NCBI GenBank assembly: GCA_002428985.1 | Contig: DIYL01000029.1 | Coordinates: 120,891 to 184,890 of the forward strand | Origin: Anaerolineales bacterium UBA6055 | Lineage (GTDB): Bacteria > Chloroflexota > Anaerolineae > Aggregatilineales > Phototrophicaceae | Direction: 5' to 3' | DNA length: 64,000 nt | Shown here: positions 54,882-64,000 of the stretch, in pieces | Position numbering within the stretch: the first letter of the stretch is position 1 | Layout: each line of letters starts with the position of its first letter | Position numbers and translations under genes: made by a program | The notes under the pieces: model-generated | Databases searched by the model: none | Told to the model about the DNA's origin: nothing | The model's input: the letters and a program-made list of their open reading frames with translations, nothing else

Positions 54882-55799
54882 TTATGCTAAAAGGTGGACG
54901 AGTATAGCTTTCTGAGCATGAAGTCGATTCTCAGCTTGTTGGAATACAACCGATTGCGGACCATCCATCATATCATCTGTAATTTCATCCCCACGATGTG
55001 CAGGTAAACAATGCATGATGATCGTTTCTGGTTTGGCAAAGCCCATCAAATGCTGATTGACTTGGAATCCATCAAACTCTTTGCGACGTTCCGCAGCTTC
55101 AGCTTCTTGCCCCATACTTACCCATGTATCAGTATACACGACATCTGCATTTTGTAGGGCTTCTTGAGGCATCACATACATTTCCATAACCGATTCGTTA
55201 CGGTCTGCTATCTCAAAAATTTTATCACGTATGGGTTGACTCAGTTCATATCCTTCAGGCGATGCAATCTTAAACGTAACGCCGAAGTGAGCCGCAGCTA
55301 GCCCTAAAGATGCCGCAACGTTATTACCGTCGCCAACATAAGCCACCTGTAATCCCTCTAGTTTCCCAAATTGCTCACGAATTGTTAACATATCTGCCAT
55401 TGCCTGACACGGATGAAACATATCACTCAACCCATTAATGACAGGTACTCGCGAGTTCTCTGCAAGTTGGACAACATGATCGTGATCAAAAACACGCGCC
55501 ATAATGCCTTCGACATAGCTAGACAATACACGTGCGACATCGGGGATACTTTCACGCTTCCCTAGCCCAATTTCTTGTGGGCCAAGCATGATTGCACTAC
55601 CACCAAGATGTTTCATTGCCATTTCGAACGAAACCCGTGTTCGTAGAGATGGTTTCTGGAAAACCATACCTAGTGTTTTATTTTGTAAGACCGGACGATT
55701 CCCACCTGTTTTCCACTCCATCTTTAACTGAAGTGCGAGATCAAGTAGATACGTCATCTCACGAGTTGACACAGTTGCCAAATCGAGAAAATGTTTCAT
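54882..55799 (-). CDS. argF: Ornithine carbamoyltransferase
   Basis: A 305-residue enzyme that forms citrulline from ornithine and carbamoyl phosphate in arginine synthesis. SLRTRVSFEMAMKHLGG carries the carbamoyl-phosphate loop (the usual STRTR is SLRTR), with FHPCQAMADMLT and the ornithine-site HCLPAHRGDEI. The ATG at 55799 (MKHFLDLATVS) is chosen because it gives the family's normal start; a TTG at 55826 would add nine residues. No other arg genes lie nearby. Confidence 0.94.
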   Translation of the reverse strand: MKHFLDLATVSTREMTYLLDLALQLKMEWKTGGNRPVLQNKTLGMVFQKPSLRTRVSFEMAMKHLGGSAIMLGPQEIGLGKRESIPDVARVLSSYVEGIMARVFDHDHVVQLAENSRVPVINGLSDMFHPCQAMADMLTIREQFGKLEGLQVAYVGDGNNVAASLGLAAAHFGVTFKIASPEGYELSQPIRDKIFEIADRNESVMEMYVMPQEALQNADVVYTDTWVSMGQEAEAAERRKEFDGFQVNQHLMGFAKPETIIMHCLPAHRGDEITDDMMDGPQSVVFQQAENRLHAQKAILVHLLA

Positions 55800-55941
55800 A
55801 AATAGATGACTACTTTCAGAGGTCAATCAATAAATTTCTAACCATATTTCGCAGTATAGCACAATCCGACTATCTGCGAAACAACAGAACAATCGATCAC
55901 ACATATTTTACTAAACAGCACGAATATAAACTCAGCAAATG

Positions 55942-56796
55942 CTATAATTCGTTACCATCCCAATTATATTGCGCTTGCCATCCCAACAATTTTTCAGCTT
56001 TACTACAATCAACCGGACTTATATTGTCAACGATATGATCGGCTATTGGATAGTCGCCGGGGTAGCAGGTTTGCAATAAATCGCGAATAGATTGATCCAT
56101 ATAAATATTCGGTGCAGAGATATAAAATGCCTCATGCCCTGCTATTGTATATTCCATCGACAAACGACAGGCTCGTGCAGCATCACGCACGTCAACATAT
56201 GTCCAAAATGCGCCGAATGGTTCAAATTTTTCAGTTTGTTTTCTGATTTCTGTAACAACCTTACGATATTTTTCCCCGAGAACCCATGTAAATCTCAGGC
56301 TAGTTACACATAAGTCGGGTGTGCGCAGTGCAAACCCAATGGCTAATTCCTCACCAACCATCTTCGATAGACCATATGTATCTTGTGATAATAGAGGGTG
56401 CGTTTCATCAATTGGAATTTGAACTGGATTAAAATGCCGATGATAATAAGCATATCCAAGTGCTGATAAACTACTGGCCAACACTACATGTTTAATGCCA
56501 AGGATAGTTGCAGCTTCCAACACATTAAAAGTGGACATCACATTATTACGAAATACAACCTCAGCAGTATGACGGGTAGGGGTCGGAATAGCCGCCAGAT
56601 GAACCACAGCATCATGCCCACGCATCACACCAATGACTTGTCCCAAATCCTCAAAATCGACGATTTGTGTTCGCCACTCACGTTTTGGAAATTTATCAGC
56701 AGGTGTGACGTTATACCCATTATTTTGTAATTCTTCGACAGTTACCTGTCCAATATGACCATCAGACCCCGTTACCAATACATTTTGAATCGACAT
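55942..56796 (-). CDS. NAD-dependent epimerase/dehydratase family protein
   Basis: A 284-residue extended short-chain dehydrogenase. NVLVTGSDGHIGQVTVEELQ is the NAD-binding start, and YGLSKMVGEELA holds the catalytic tyrosine and lysine. The AAIPTPTRHTAEVVFRNN stretch and small size resemble uronate dehydrogenases and UDP-sugar epimerases. The sugar cannot be named. It is a lone gene between argF and polA. Confidence 0.87.
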   Translation of the reverse strand: MSIQNVLVTGSDGHIGQVTVEELQNNGYNVTPADKFPKREWRTQIVDFEDLGQVIGVMRGHDAVVHLAAIPTPTRHTAEVVFRNNVMSTFNVLEAATILGIKHVVLASSLSALGYAYYHRHFNPVQIPIDETHPLLSQDTYGLSKMVGEELAIGFALRTPDLCVTSLRFTWVLGEKYRKVVTEIRKQTEKFEPFGAFWTYVDVRDAARACRLSMEYTIAGHEAFYISAPNIYMDQSIRDLLQTCYPGDYPIADHIVDNISPVDCSKAEKLLGWQAQYNWDGNEL

Positions 56797-56881
56797 TGCC
56801 TATCACCCTTCACAGGAAAATTAAGTTTCCAATAATTATAGCGAAGGGTTTGACAATCATCTACAAATTGTGTGCTAGCAA

Positions 56882-59671
56882 TTAGTCAATGTCTTCCATA
56901 TCGCGCCAATTATGACCATAACTTGCATTGGCTTTAAGCGGTACACTGAGCAGTTTTCCATCTGGTAATGCCGATTCCATCGTCTCCACAACCAGTGTGA
57001 CAACTGCATCTAGTTGGTCTTCTCTGACTTCTAGCACCAATTCATCATGCACCTGCAAAATCATGGTTGCATCTAAATCTGAGTCTACTAGCTTGTCATA
57101 GAGATTTAGCATCGACTGCTTAAGAATATCTGCGGCTGTTCCCTGAATTGGCATATTAATAGCAGCCCGTTCTTCTGCCGCCATACTTCGTCGATTTGTG
57201 CCACCTTTAATGGCAGGGTATTCACGACGACGACCATATAAGGTCTCAGTATAACCATTGTCATGGACAAATGCTTTGGTATCGTCAATATAGCGTTCTA
57301 CACCGGGGATTCGTTCAAAATAAGTCGCAATAAAATCCTCAGCTTCTGGCAGGGTCAACTCACTATCACGCGCAAGGCGGAAAGCACCCATTCCATACAT
57401 CAACCCAAAATTCACGCGTTTAGCAAAGCTACGTTGTTCATACGTCACATCACTTGGTTCAATTCCGTGAACCGTAGCTGCAGTTGCGCTATGAATATCC
57501 AACCCTTGCTTAAACGCATCAATAAGAGTTTCGTCTTCACTCATATGTGCCATGACCCGCAATTCAATCTGACTGTAATCTACCGCCAGTAGAACATACC
57601 CATTCGGCGCAACAAATGCACGGCGCACTTCACGCCCGAGTTCTGTCCGAATCGGAATATTTTGTAGGTTCGGATTACTACTACTAAAGCGTCCTGTCGC
57701 TGCACCTGTCTGGTTATAGCTTGTATGTAATCGTCCAGTTTTTGGATTAACAAGCTCAGGCAGTGCATCTACATAGGTACTTCTTAACTTAGATAATTCT
57801 CGGAATTCAACAATCATGCCAATAATTGGATGCTCTGGCTTCAACCTTTCAAGTGTGGTCGCATTCGTAGAAAAGCCGTGCGTTGTTTTGCTCAACCCTT
57901 CAGTTGGCAATTTAAGTGTATCGAATAGCACTTCATTGAGTTGTTTCGGACTATTGATGTTAAACTCACCGTATCCACCACTGTTGGCAAAAATTTCTTG
58001 TTCTAGCTCATTGAGTTTCTTATCTAGGCGCTGGCTCATCTCATTAAGGAATTCAACATCAAGCGTCACACCCTTATATTGCATACTGGCAACAACAGGG
58101 ACAATCGGCATTTCCATCTGCGCAAACAACTTATACAGTCCGCCTTGTTGTAAGTCATCACGCAACGGTTCGACCAAACGATATGTCATAGCAGCGTCAG
58201 CAGCAGCATACGGCGCAGCAGCCTCAATATCAACTTCTGCCATAGTCTTCTGTTTTTTGCCTTTACCAAGTAACTCGGAAATTTCTATCATTTCAAAGTT
58301 TAGGCGTTGGCGTACCAATGATTTAAGCCCGAGGAATTTACTAATTGGATTATTGACCCATTCGGCAATCATGGTGTCAAATGTTATCGGGGCGACATTA
58401 ATCCCATACCGTTGCAGAACAATCGCATCATAAATCGCATTATGGGCTGTTTTTTCAATATCAGGATTTTCAAGGGGTTCTTGTAGCGCATTGATGACTG
58501 TTTCTAAGGGTAGTTGATCACCTAATGGTTCAGCAAACATATCTTTTTGACCATTTGCGCCCATAGCCGTATGCCCAACCGGAATATAGTAACCAACATC
58601 TCCATCTACTGCAAGCGAAATACCGACTAAGTCTGCTGTCATCTGGTCAATGCTGGTTGTCTCAGTATCAAACGAAATCAATGATGCAGCATTCAATGTT
58701 CCAACGAGGTCTTCAAGTTTTGCTACGTCTTGTACAATCACCGTTTGGATGACTTCATGCGCTTGTTTCGGTCCAACTTCTGCATCTGGATGAAGCATCT
58801 TGTAAACCTTATGCAGACGTTCGCGCAAACTCTTAAATTCAAGTTCCGCAAAAATATCGTCAACAGGTTCTAGATCAAAGTCACGCGCTTCACAGGTTGC
58901 CAGATCGAGTTTAATTGGCAGGTCGCGCATAATTGTTGCTAATTTTTGGCTGAGATATGCCATATCTTTTTCAGCGATTAATTTGTTACGAGACCGCGCC
59001 GCAACATCGTCTAGATTTTCGTAGATTTTATCGAGTGTTCCATATTCTTTAAGCAATTTAGTCGCAGTTTTTTCGCCAACGCCCTTAACACCGGGGATAT
59101 TATCAGAACTATCACCCATCAATGCTTTTAAGTCAACCAATTGTGATGGTTCAAGCTCAAAGCGTTTACGAAATGCGTCAATATCATAAACTTCATCATC
59201 ATCACCTCGTTTAGGCAATTGCACCCGTACATTATCGTCTAATAATTGTAGAATGTCTTTATCACCAGTCGCAATATGAACACCCACACCTTGTTCAGTC
59301 GCTTGTTTAGCAACAGTCCCAATGATGTCATCGGCTTCCATATTATCCATGATTAGACGGGGGATGTTAAACGCATCAACAATCTGATGAATGCGTTCGA
59401 ATTGAGCAGCGAGTTCCTCGGGCATTTTAGCGCGAGTCGCTTTATAGTCAGAATAGAATTCCTCGCGCCCACTCAACCCTTTATCAAACGTCACAGCAAG
59501 ATATTTAGGTTGATGATGTTCATAAATATCAAGGATTGTACGACTAAAGCCATACGTCGCATTAGTCGGTTCACCTTTGGAGGTAGTAAAATTACCATAC
59601 CGCATCGCATAATACATACGATACGCCAGCGCATGACCATCAATTAGATATAAGGTGGGACGAGAATCCAT
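56882..59671 (-). CDS. polA: DNA polymerase I
   Basis: A 929-residue enzyme for gap filling and primer removal. The 5'-nuclease domain (residues 1-290) has YLIDGHALAYRMYYA, EADDIIGT and GDSSDNIPGVKGVGEKTA. The 3'-5' exonuclease domain (about 320-500) keeps its acidic residues: SFDTETTS, NAIYDAIV and YAAADAAMT, so proofreading is likely active. The polymerase domain has VDYSQIELRV (motif A), the RRSMAAEERAAINMPIQGTA finger helix and LQVHDELVLEV (motif C). All three domains appear intact. Confidence 0.97.
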   Translation of the reverse strand: MDSRPTLYLIDGHALAYRMYYAMRYGNFTTSKGEPTNATYGFSRTILDIYEHHQPKYLAVTFDKGLSGREEFYSDYKATRAKMPEELAAQFERIHQIVDAFNIPRLIMDNMEADDIIGTVAKQATEQGVGVHIATGDKDILQLLDDNVRVQLPKRGDDDEVYDIDAFRKRFELEPSQLVDLKALMGDSSDNIPGVKGVGEKTATKLLKEYGTLDKIYENLDDVAARSRNKLIAEKDMAYLSQKLATIMRDLPIKLDLATCEARDFDLEPVDDIFAELEFKSLRERLHKVYKMLHPDAEVGPKQAHEVIQTVIVQDVAKLEDLVGTLNAASLISFDTETTSIDQMTADLVGISLAVDGDVGYYIPVGHTAMGANGQKDMFAEPLGDQLPLETVINALQEPLENPDIEKTAHNAIYDAIVLQRYGINVAPITFDTMIAEWVNNPISKFLGLKSLVRQRLNFEMIEISELLGKGKKQKTMAEVDIEAAAPYAAADAAMTYRLVEPLRDDLQQGGLYKLFAQMEMPIVPVVASMQYKGVTLDVEFLNEMSQRLDKKLNELEQEIFANSGGYGEFNINSPKQLNEVLFDTLKLPTEGLSKTTHGFSTNATTLERLKPEHPIIGMIVEFRELSKLRSTYVDALPELVNPKTGRLHTSYNQTGAATGRFSSSNPNLQNIPIRTELGREVRRAFVAPNGYVLLAVDYSQIELRVMAHMSEDETLIDAFKQGLDIHSATAATVHGIEPSDVTYEQRSFAKRVNFGLMYGMGAFRLARDSELTLPEAEDFIATYFERIPGVERYIDDTKAFVHDNGYTETLYGRRREYPAIKGGTNRRSMAAEERAAINMPIQGTAADILKQSMLNLYDKLVDSDLDATMILQVHDELVLEVREDQLDAVVTLVVETMESALPDGKLLSVPLKANASYGHNWRDMEDID

Positions 59672-59742
59672 AACTAGCCCTTCACATATAATTACATACG
59701 AACATACGAGCTAGTATAGTTAATTTTTGTTCAAAGCGATAG

Positions 59743-62046
59743 TTACAGTTCACCACGCCCAAAATTCAGGAAGCGCTGAATTTCGCGGTCAGTCATTTCG
59801 CGCCCAGGGGTAAGAACTAAATATGCGTCTGCCCACAATTTCTCTGGTAATGTCTCATCTTCTGACTTTACAATTTTCTCTGAGCGTTCCATCAAATTAC
59901 GAATCAACTCCGATGGAGACAAATCACCAGGAATATCAGCATATAGATAGATAAAATCTTGATGTACTTCCAGCTTATGTAGTGTCCAATAGAGGCTATT
60001 TAGTTGCACTTCTAGCCAGAAGACCAATTGTTGTGCGACATGTTCTGCCAGCTGGATCTCGAAACTCTCAACCATCCAAATAAATGTGAAAGGTTCTTTT
60101 GGTCCAACATCAACCCGTTCTTCCTCGATAGGTTCATCATCAAATGTAGGGACTGGACGGAAAAGCTCTGATGATTCCTCTTCATCAGGTATATCGACAA
60201 CTTCAGGTTCAGGTATAGATGTTTCAATCACATCAGGTATATCAATAACTTCAGGCTCAGGTGTAGGTGTTTCAATTACATCAGGTGTATCAACGAGTCC
60301 AGCCGAAATCTGGGGCAACGCTTCCACTTCGGTCGAGCCATCTGGAATCGCATCTAACGCACCGATGAGTCTTTCGCCCTGACGACGAATTACACGGAGT
60401 TGTTTCGTCCCAGCAAACAACATCGACAACGTAAAACCGCCGACAGTCGCCTTGGAATACAACATATAATCCCGCCCGCTACTTTCGAGAGTGATAAAGC
60501 GGATACGGGAGTCTTCAGAAGTTGCTGACCAATCATCATTTATTTCACCACGAATCGCCTCGATGTCTTCAATCGGCATTTCGCCAGAATACGCGATAAT
60601 ATCATTATCACGGGTGAGTATGGTCGCCTCAGCTGCCAACTCAGTTGTGACTTGAGTGAGTGTTACAGCCAATTGTGTAATGTAAGGGTCTTCAGCTTCA
60701 GATAAATCTTCGACTGATTCCAACTGTGTAGATTCACCAGATTCAATTAGTGTTTCATCAAGGTCAGCAATATCTTCAACAGATTCCTGATCTGTTGACT
60801 CTACCTCGACATCATCCCGGACAAATTCATCTTCAACAATAACATCATCAACACTGTCTTGTTCATCATCCAACTCAGATATATCGATGACTTCCTCAAC
60901 ATCATCAACGGCATAAACACCCGATTGAATAACTTCTGTCTCAAGGTTACTGGGATCATTCACGACAAAAGAAGTATCTGAAGGCTTTGTCAGTGTCGAA
61001 GTATACTCAATCGGTTGCTGGGAATCTAAAGACGGTAACTCATCTTTCAAGAAAATTGGTTCGGTTACAAACTTTTTACTTTCCTTAAGCCATGATGGCA
61101 AGGGGCGTATATTTTGTTTGTCTTCTGGCAAACGATTTTGGATATTCTCGAGCAATTTATCAACCGAAATCGCACGAACAGGCGTTGTTTCATCAAGTGC
61201 CGCTTGTAGCACTAAAATAGCAGGTTGCGACCGACTAGCCTCATCATCTAATTGCGCTGATTGAACTTCGGTTTCATCCTCATCTCCACCCCGCAACATT
61301 TCTAATAGTTGTGAGCGTGTTGCTGACCGTACGAGATCACTCACTGTTCCACTGTCTTGTATACCGGGCATAGGAGGTTCTTCGTTTGCTAACCTCTGGA
61401 ACAATTGCAACGAGCGATCATCAGTATCTTGCATGGTATAATTGATCTCGCCATCAGACAACGATTGAATCAGGAATTCAATTGAATTTGTTTCACTCAT
61501 TTGCCCGTCGTCATCACGTATGTCCAAAATATTATAATTTTCGGCTCGGATCTGACGACTTGTGAAATATGGTGTCTCATCATTGTTCAACAAGTTATCA
61601 ACCAACGTCTCGATAAAGACAGTCTCTTGAGGTAAATCAACCGCCGGCGCTTTAGCGGTATCCGGTAAATTATCAAAAATATCGCGTACAGCATTTTCAA
61701 TAATTGGGATGATCTGCCGAGTCGTGATTGGAATATCAATAACACCCTGTACATCAGTCGATAAAGCAATATCATGCGCATCTGGAACATCCGGCGCAAG
61801 AATGATCGCAATGTCGTTCTGGCTCATCCGAATCATGGCAATCATCTCAGTAGGCAAAACAGACAAATTCTCAATATCGAGGATAACCAAATTGTGACGT
61901 TGATCGCGCAGTCGTTCAAGTGCTGTGTCGGCATCTCGAACGGTTGTGACAGCATACTCACCAACCAGTTCTAAAGATCGTTTGATGTCAATCGAAAAAC
62001 GCACATTATACGTTACAAGTAAAATTCGCTTGAATACCAGAGCCAT
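59743..62046 (-). CDS. Receiver-like / Roadblock-like protein with C-terminal Y1-transposase-like domain
   Basis: A 767-residue protein of mixed origin. Residues 5-125 form a receiver-like domain (RILLVTYNVRFSIDIKRSLE, LVILDIENL). A long acidic, low-complexity middle follows, then a Roadblock/profilin-like part at about 480-590 (DPYITQLAVTLTQVTTELAA to GRDYMLYSKATVGGFTLSML). Residues 652-767 match the pattern of IS200/IS605 Y1 transposases: SLYWTLHKLEVHQDFIYLYA, PGDLSPSELIRNLMERS and LWADAYLVLTPGREMTDREI. The HUH histidines are F698 and Y700, and the nucleophile tyrosine is F759, so strand transfer is impossible. It may bind structured nucleic acid as a signalling protein. The Roadblock and Y1 calls rest on pattern only. 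Confidence 0.75.
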   Translation of the reverse strand: MALVFKRILLVTYNVRFSIDIKRSLELVGEYAVTTVRDADTALERLRDQRHNLVILDIENLSVLPTEMIAMIRMSQNDIAIILAPDVPDAHDIALSTDVQGVIDIPITTRQIIPIIENAVRDIFDNLPDTAKAPAVDLPQETVFIETLVDNLLNNDETPYFTSRQIRAENYNILDIRDDDGQMSETNSIEFLIQSLSDGEINYTMQDTDDRSLQLFQRLANEEPPMPGIQDSGTVSDLVRSATRSQLLEMLRGGDEDETEVQSAQLDDEASRSQPAILVLQAALDETTPVRAISVDKLLENIQNRLPEDKQNIRPLPSWLKESKKFVTEPIFLKDELPSLDSQQPIEYTSTLTKPSDTSFVVNDPSNLETEVIQSGVYAVDDVEEVIDISELDDEQDSVDDVIVEDEFVRDDVEVESTDQESVEDIADLDETLIESGESTQLESVEDLSEAEDPYITQLAVTLTQVTTELAAEATILTRDNDIIAYSGEMPIEDIEAIRGEINDDWSATSEDSRIRFITLESSGRDYMLYSKATVGGFTLSMLFAGTKQLRVIRRQGERLIGALDAIPDGSTEVEALPQISAGLVDTPDVIETPTPEPEVIDIPDVIETSIPEPEVVDIPDEEESSELFRPVPTFDDEPIEEERVDVGPKEPFTFIWMVESFEIQLAEHVAQQLVFWLEVQLNSLYWTLHKLEVHQDFIYLYADIPGDLSPSELIRNLMERSEKIVKSEDETLPEKLWADAYLVLTPGREMTDREIQRFLNFGRGEL
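60183..60295 (-). repeat. 48-bp tandem repeat inside the receiver/Y1-like gene
   Basis: Two full copies of a 48-base unit (from 60183 and 60231) and a partial third (from 60279) encode the 16-residue unit IPDVIETxxPEPEVxD. The unit lies in the acidic linker before the C-terminal domain and keeps the frame, so copy number can vary without breaking the protein. Confidence 0.8.
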
Positions 62047-62125
62047 AACATTTCCTCGACGGGCTGAAACTTGTCTAACCTCAGTTTAGCATACTCCAAA
62101 CATTTCAAACACAATCGCTTATAGA

Positions 62126-63280
62126 TTACTGCCCCACAGTGATAGAGATTTGCCCACGATTGTTAACTTCACTAATTTCTTGCACCTGATTATCCACATC
62201 GACAACAACTTCTAAATTGACTGTTCCACTTTCCGTAAATTCAAGCTGAACATCAAAATCACGTGATGCATTTGAAGCTAATTCCGCGACCACACCTAAA
62301 TCTCGCTCAACACCGTTAACAAATATAGTTGATGCAAATTGTCCGGAACTACCAGTTCCTGTATTTTGTACACGAATCGTATAGGTTTCTGAGGTAGACG
62401 ACACATTAGATGGGATCACAACAGAACGATCACCTGTAATTGCCCCAACCAGAAGATCAGGCTGACCGGAGTTATTTCCGCCACCAGTCGTCCCGCCACT
62501 TCCATTACCATTATTCGCAGTTGCAGTTGGAATTGGAGTAACCGTGGGCGCAGTTGTAGCCGGTGGCACTTCAGTAGGCAATTGAACCACAGGTACGTTT
62601 GCACAATTACCAAATTCAGTCGTAAATTCTGCACTAACCCAACCTCTGGTGTTATCAACATTAAGTTGCCACCATGAATTGTCCCCAATACGCCCAACAA
62701 TTGGTGCTAATGTACCACTACTCAATACACGAATTCGATCAAAGTCTGTACTTGGTCCTTCACGGAAGTTCAAACCGACACTAATTAACGCACGGCATAC
62801 ACCATCGTTTGGAATATCCGGGACATTAGAGATTTGGGCAGGAGTTGCTACAACTTCTTCTTGAGAGCTACGAACTTCAACTTGTATTTGGTCGGGTGTG
62901 GATGACACTGCACCGCGAAATGCCAATACACGCAAAGTAACGGAGCCTTCAAGTTGTGGGGTATAATCTAAAATCGCTGACATCGTTAGCTCACCTTGTA
63001 ACGATTCAGACGAGACACTTTTTACAATTTGATTGTTTGCCAGTAACTGAACACGAGTAACACCGACACTATCATTCGCTTCTATTGATACAAGAATCTC
63101 TTCACCTGCTACAAACTCGTCCCCCTCAGTAGGAGATACAATTCGTATTTCAGGCACACCTTCGGGTGTCACTTCATCTAGAGGTACTGTAGTAGATGCC
63201 GCCTGTCCATTATTACCAAGATTACAAGCTGTCAATACACCAACCATCAACATACTTATCAAAAACACGCGTATTCCCAT
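62126..63280 (-). CDS. Lipoprotein with Ig-like, SH3b and CARDB domains
   Basis: A 384-residue exported lipoprotein. The signal peptide ends in the lipobox VLTAC (cysteine near residue 19). An Ig-like region (EIRIVSPTEGDEFVAGEEIL) covers about 45-135. An SH3b domain follows (LNFREGPSTDFDRIRVLSSG to WWQLNVDNTRGWVSAEF), typical of cell-wall or peptide binding. A Thr/Pro/Gly/Asn-rich linker leads to a CARDB domain at about 270-384 (PDLLVGAITGDRSVV, VQEISEVNNRG). It probably acts at the cell surface in adhesion or envelope upkeep; the ligand is unknown. Confidence 0.86.
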   Translation of the reverse strand: MGIRVFLISMLMVGVLTACNLGNNGQAASTTVPLDEVTPEGVPEIRIVSPTEGDEFVAGEEILVSIEANDSVGVTRVQLLANNQIVKSVSSESLQGELTMSAILDYTPQLEGSVTLRVLAFRGAVSSTPDQIQVEVRSSQEEVVATPAQISNVPDIPNDGVCRALISVGLNFREGPSTDFDRIRVLSSGTLAPIVGRIGDNSWWQLNVDNTRGWVSAEFTTEFGNCANVPVVQLPTEVPPATTAPTVTPIPTATANNGNGSGGTTGGGNNSGQPDLLVGAITGDRSVVIPSNVSSTSETYTIRVQNTGTGSSGQFASTIFVNGVERDLGVVAELASNASRDFDVQLEFTESGTVNLEVVVDVDNQVQEISEVNNRGQISITVGQ

Positions 63281-63361
63281 GTTCAGTTCCCTATCAATTG
63301 ACTATTCAAAACTGATTTCATTCTAACAGGCGATACCTCAACCCACAATTCGATGAAACAC

Positions 63362-63392
63362 AAAAAAGCCCCAAATGCTGTCATTTAGAGCT
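63362..63392 (-). terminator. Rho-independent terminator of the V4R gene
   Basis: On the minus strand AGCTCTAAATG pairs with CATTTGGGGCT (two G-U pairs) around ACAG, followed by TTTTTT. It ends the transcript of the gene that stops at 63419. Confidence 0.85.
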
Positions 63393-63418
63393 TGAATGAT
63401 GTTTGAAGTTCAGTCAGT

Positions 63419-64000
63419 TTAGCTAATGGGTTCTTTGTAGATGATGTATTTACCCATATCATCACCCTTAGCAATGCAGGTATCCATATCGACTTTGAAC
63501 TCGTGTCCACCCGATACCCAGCGTAACCCTTCTTGCAGCAACCCTTGACCAACAAAGCAGACTGCACGGTCATCGGACTTGCGCTCATAGCACATTGGAC
63601 AACGTTCTAATGTGTAGATGATCCGGTCGTTTCCTTCTTCATACACATTCGATATTTGATCACTAAACTGCGAGAAGATGTTCGCCATCGCTGGCACACC
63701 AATCTTCAACTTCGCATTCAATGGCAATACCTTAAACGCAAGATCGCCAACACCCGCCAACGCACCAAACGCACGCAAACCTTGCGCAAATGTCGCACGT
63801 CCCGCACGCAATGCCAAACCACGTCCACCACGAGGTCCGTACATGTCTTCCAACGCGATGTTTAACGCTGTGTAATCTGCAAAATCAAACTCTTTTTCCA
63901 GATTATCTTGGGGATAATTACCAATCAAATGCGACAATCCTGCTAGGTTTAGAATCGCCTTTAGACCATTCTCACCCATCACCTCTTCCATCGCTTCGAT
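63419..64000 (-). CDS. 4-vinyl reductase (V4R) / hydrocarbon-binding domain protein (5' end outside window)
   Basis: The visible 193 residues are the C-terminal part of a small protein; the frame continues past base 64000 (IEAMEEVMGENG). The V4R domain is seen from IGVPAMANIFSQFSDQISNV to the end, with a CPMCY motif and later cysteines (ERCPMCYERKSD, RAVCFVGQG, DTCIAKGDD) as in metal-binding V4R proteins. Related proteins take part in bacteriochlorophyll synthesis or sense small hydrophobic compounds, and stand-alone forms are common in Anaerolineae. No pigment genes are in the window, so a sensory or unknown role is as likely. Confidence 0.82.
   Translation of the reverse strand: MEAMEEVMGENGLKAILNLAGLSHLIGNYPQDNLEKEFDFADYTALNIALEDMYGPRGGRGLALRAGRATFAQGLRAFGALAGVGDLAFKVLPLNAKLKIGVPAMANIFSQFSDQISNVYEEGNDRIIYTLERCPMCYERKSDDRAVCFVGQGLLQEGLRWVSGGHEFKVDMDTCIAKGDDMGKYIIYKEPIS

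Noticed and set aside
57816..58433. 205-codon plus-strand open frame
   Set aside because: It is the reverse complement of the DNA polymerase I exonuclease/polymerase region and shows no domain or ribosome site.
59743..62046. Active insertion sequence of the IS200/IS605 family
   Set aside because: All catalytic residues are replaced, the domain is fused to a long signalling-type protein and no end hairpins flank the gene.

Overview
The window (64 kb, roughly 40-45 % GC by eye, dense in genes, two partial genes at the ends) looks like the chromosome of a bacterium of the phylum Chloroflexota, most likely class Anaerolineae. This is an inference. It rests on the mix of MalT-like LuxR regulators, nSTAND-FGE proteins, SH3b/CARDB lipoproteins, a 4-vinyl-reductase-like protein, the CdaA-CdaR pair, and many ABC importers with Anaerolineae-style substrate-binding proteins. 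No rRNA, tRNA, CRISPR array, intact transposon or prophage was seen.

Layout. 1-10.2 kb: the end of an alcohol-dehydrogenase-like gene, a large LuxR/MalT regulator and a 2080-residue fully reducing type I polyketide synthase. 10.4-16.8 kb: an operon of a PotABCD-type importer followed by a nucleoside phosphorylase and adenine deaminase, which points to nucleoside or purine uptake and salvage. 16.9-19.0 kb: a flavin amine oxidase divergent from a TetR regulator, with two clear palindromic operators between them. 19.2-31.1 kb: a THI5/SsuA-type importer, an aminotransferase, a methylmalonate-semialdehyde dehydrogenase, a beta-ureidopropionase, an LLM flavoenzyme and a dihydropyrimidinase. Together these look like reductive pyrimidine (or hydantoin) catabolism with its own uptake system. 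31.4-32.8 kb: a stand-alone TrpB2.

33.0-35.9 kb: a DUF4062-nSTAND-FGE gene broken by a single-base frameshift in its P-loop; it is a candidate conflict/defence effector and its FGE end resembles a diversity-generating-retroelement target. 36.0-48.6 kb: sugar utilisation, made of a YesL-like membrane protein, a MalFG-type importer without its ATPase, a GntR regulator, a five-gene catabolic operon (aldolase-like, Old Yellow Enzyme, two Gfo/Idh/MocA dehydrogenases, secreted beta-propeller), a LacI regulator and an AraD-like epimerase.

48.8-64 kb: a mostly housekeeping block, all on the minus strand: Der, CdaR, CdaA, a TPR protein, ornithine carbamoyltransferase, a sugar-nucleotide-type epimerase, DNA polymerase I, a receiver/Roadblock-like protein with a C-terminal domain resembling a dead IS200/IS605 Y1 transposase, a lipoprotein, and a V4R-domain protein running off the end. 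The most unusual items are the frameshifted STAND protein, the transposase-like fusion, the lone reducing PKS and the importer permease carrying an extra binding-protein-like region.
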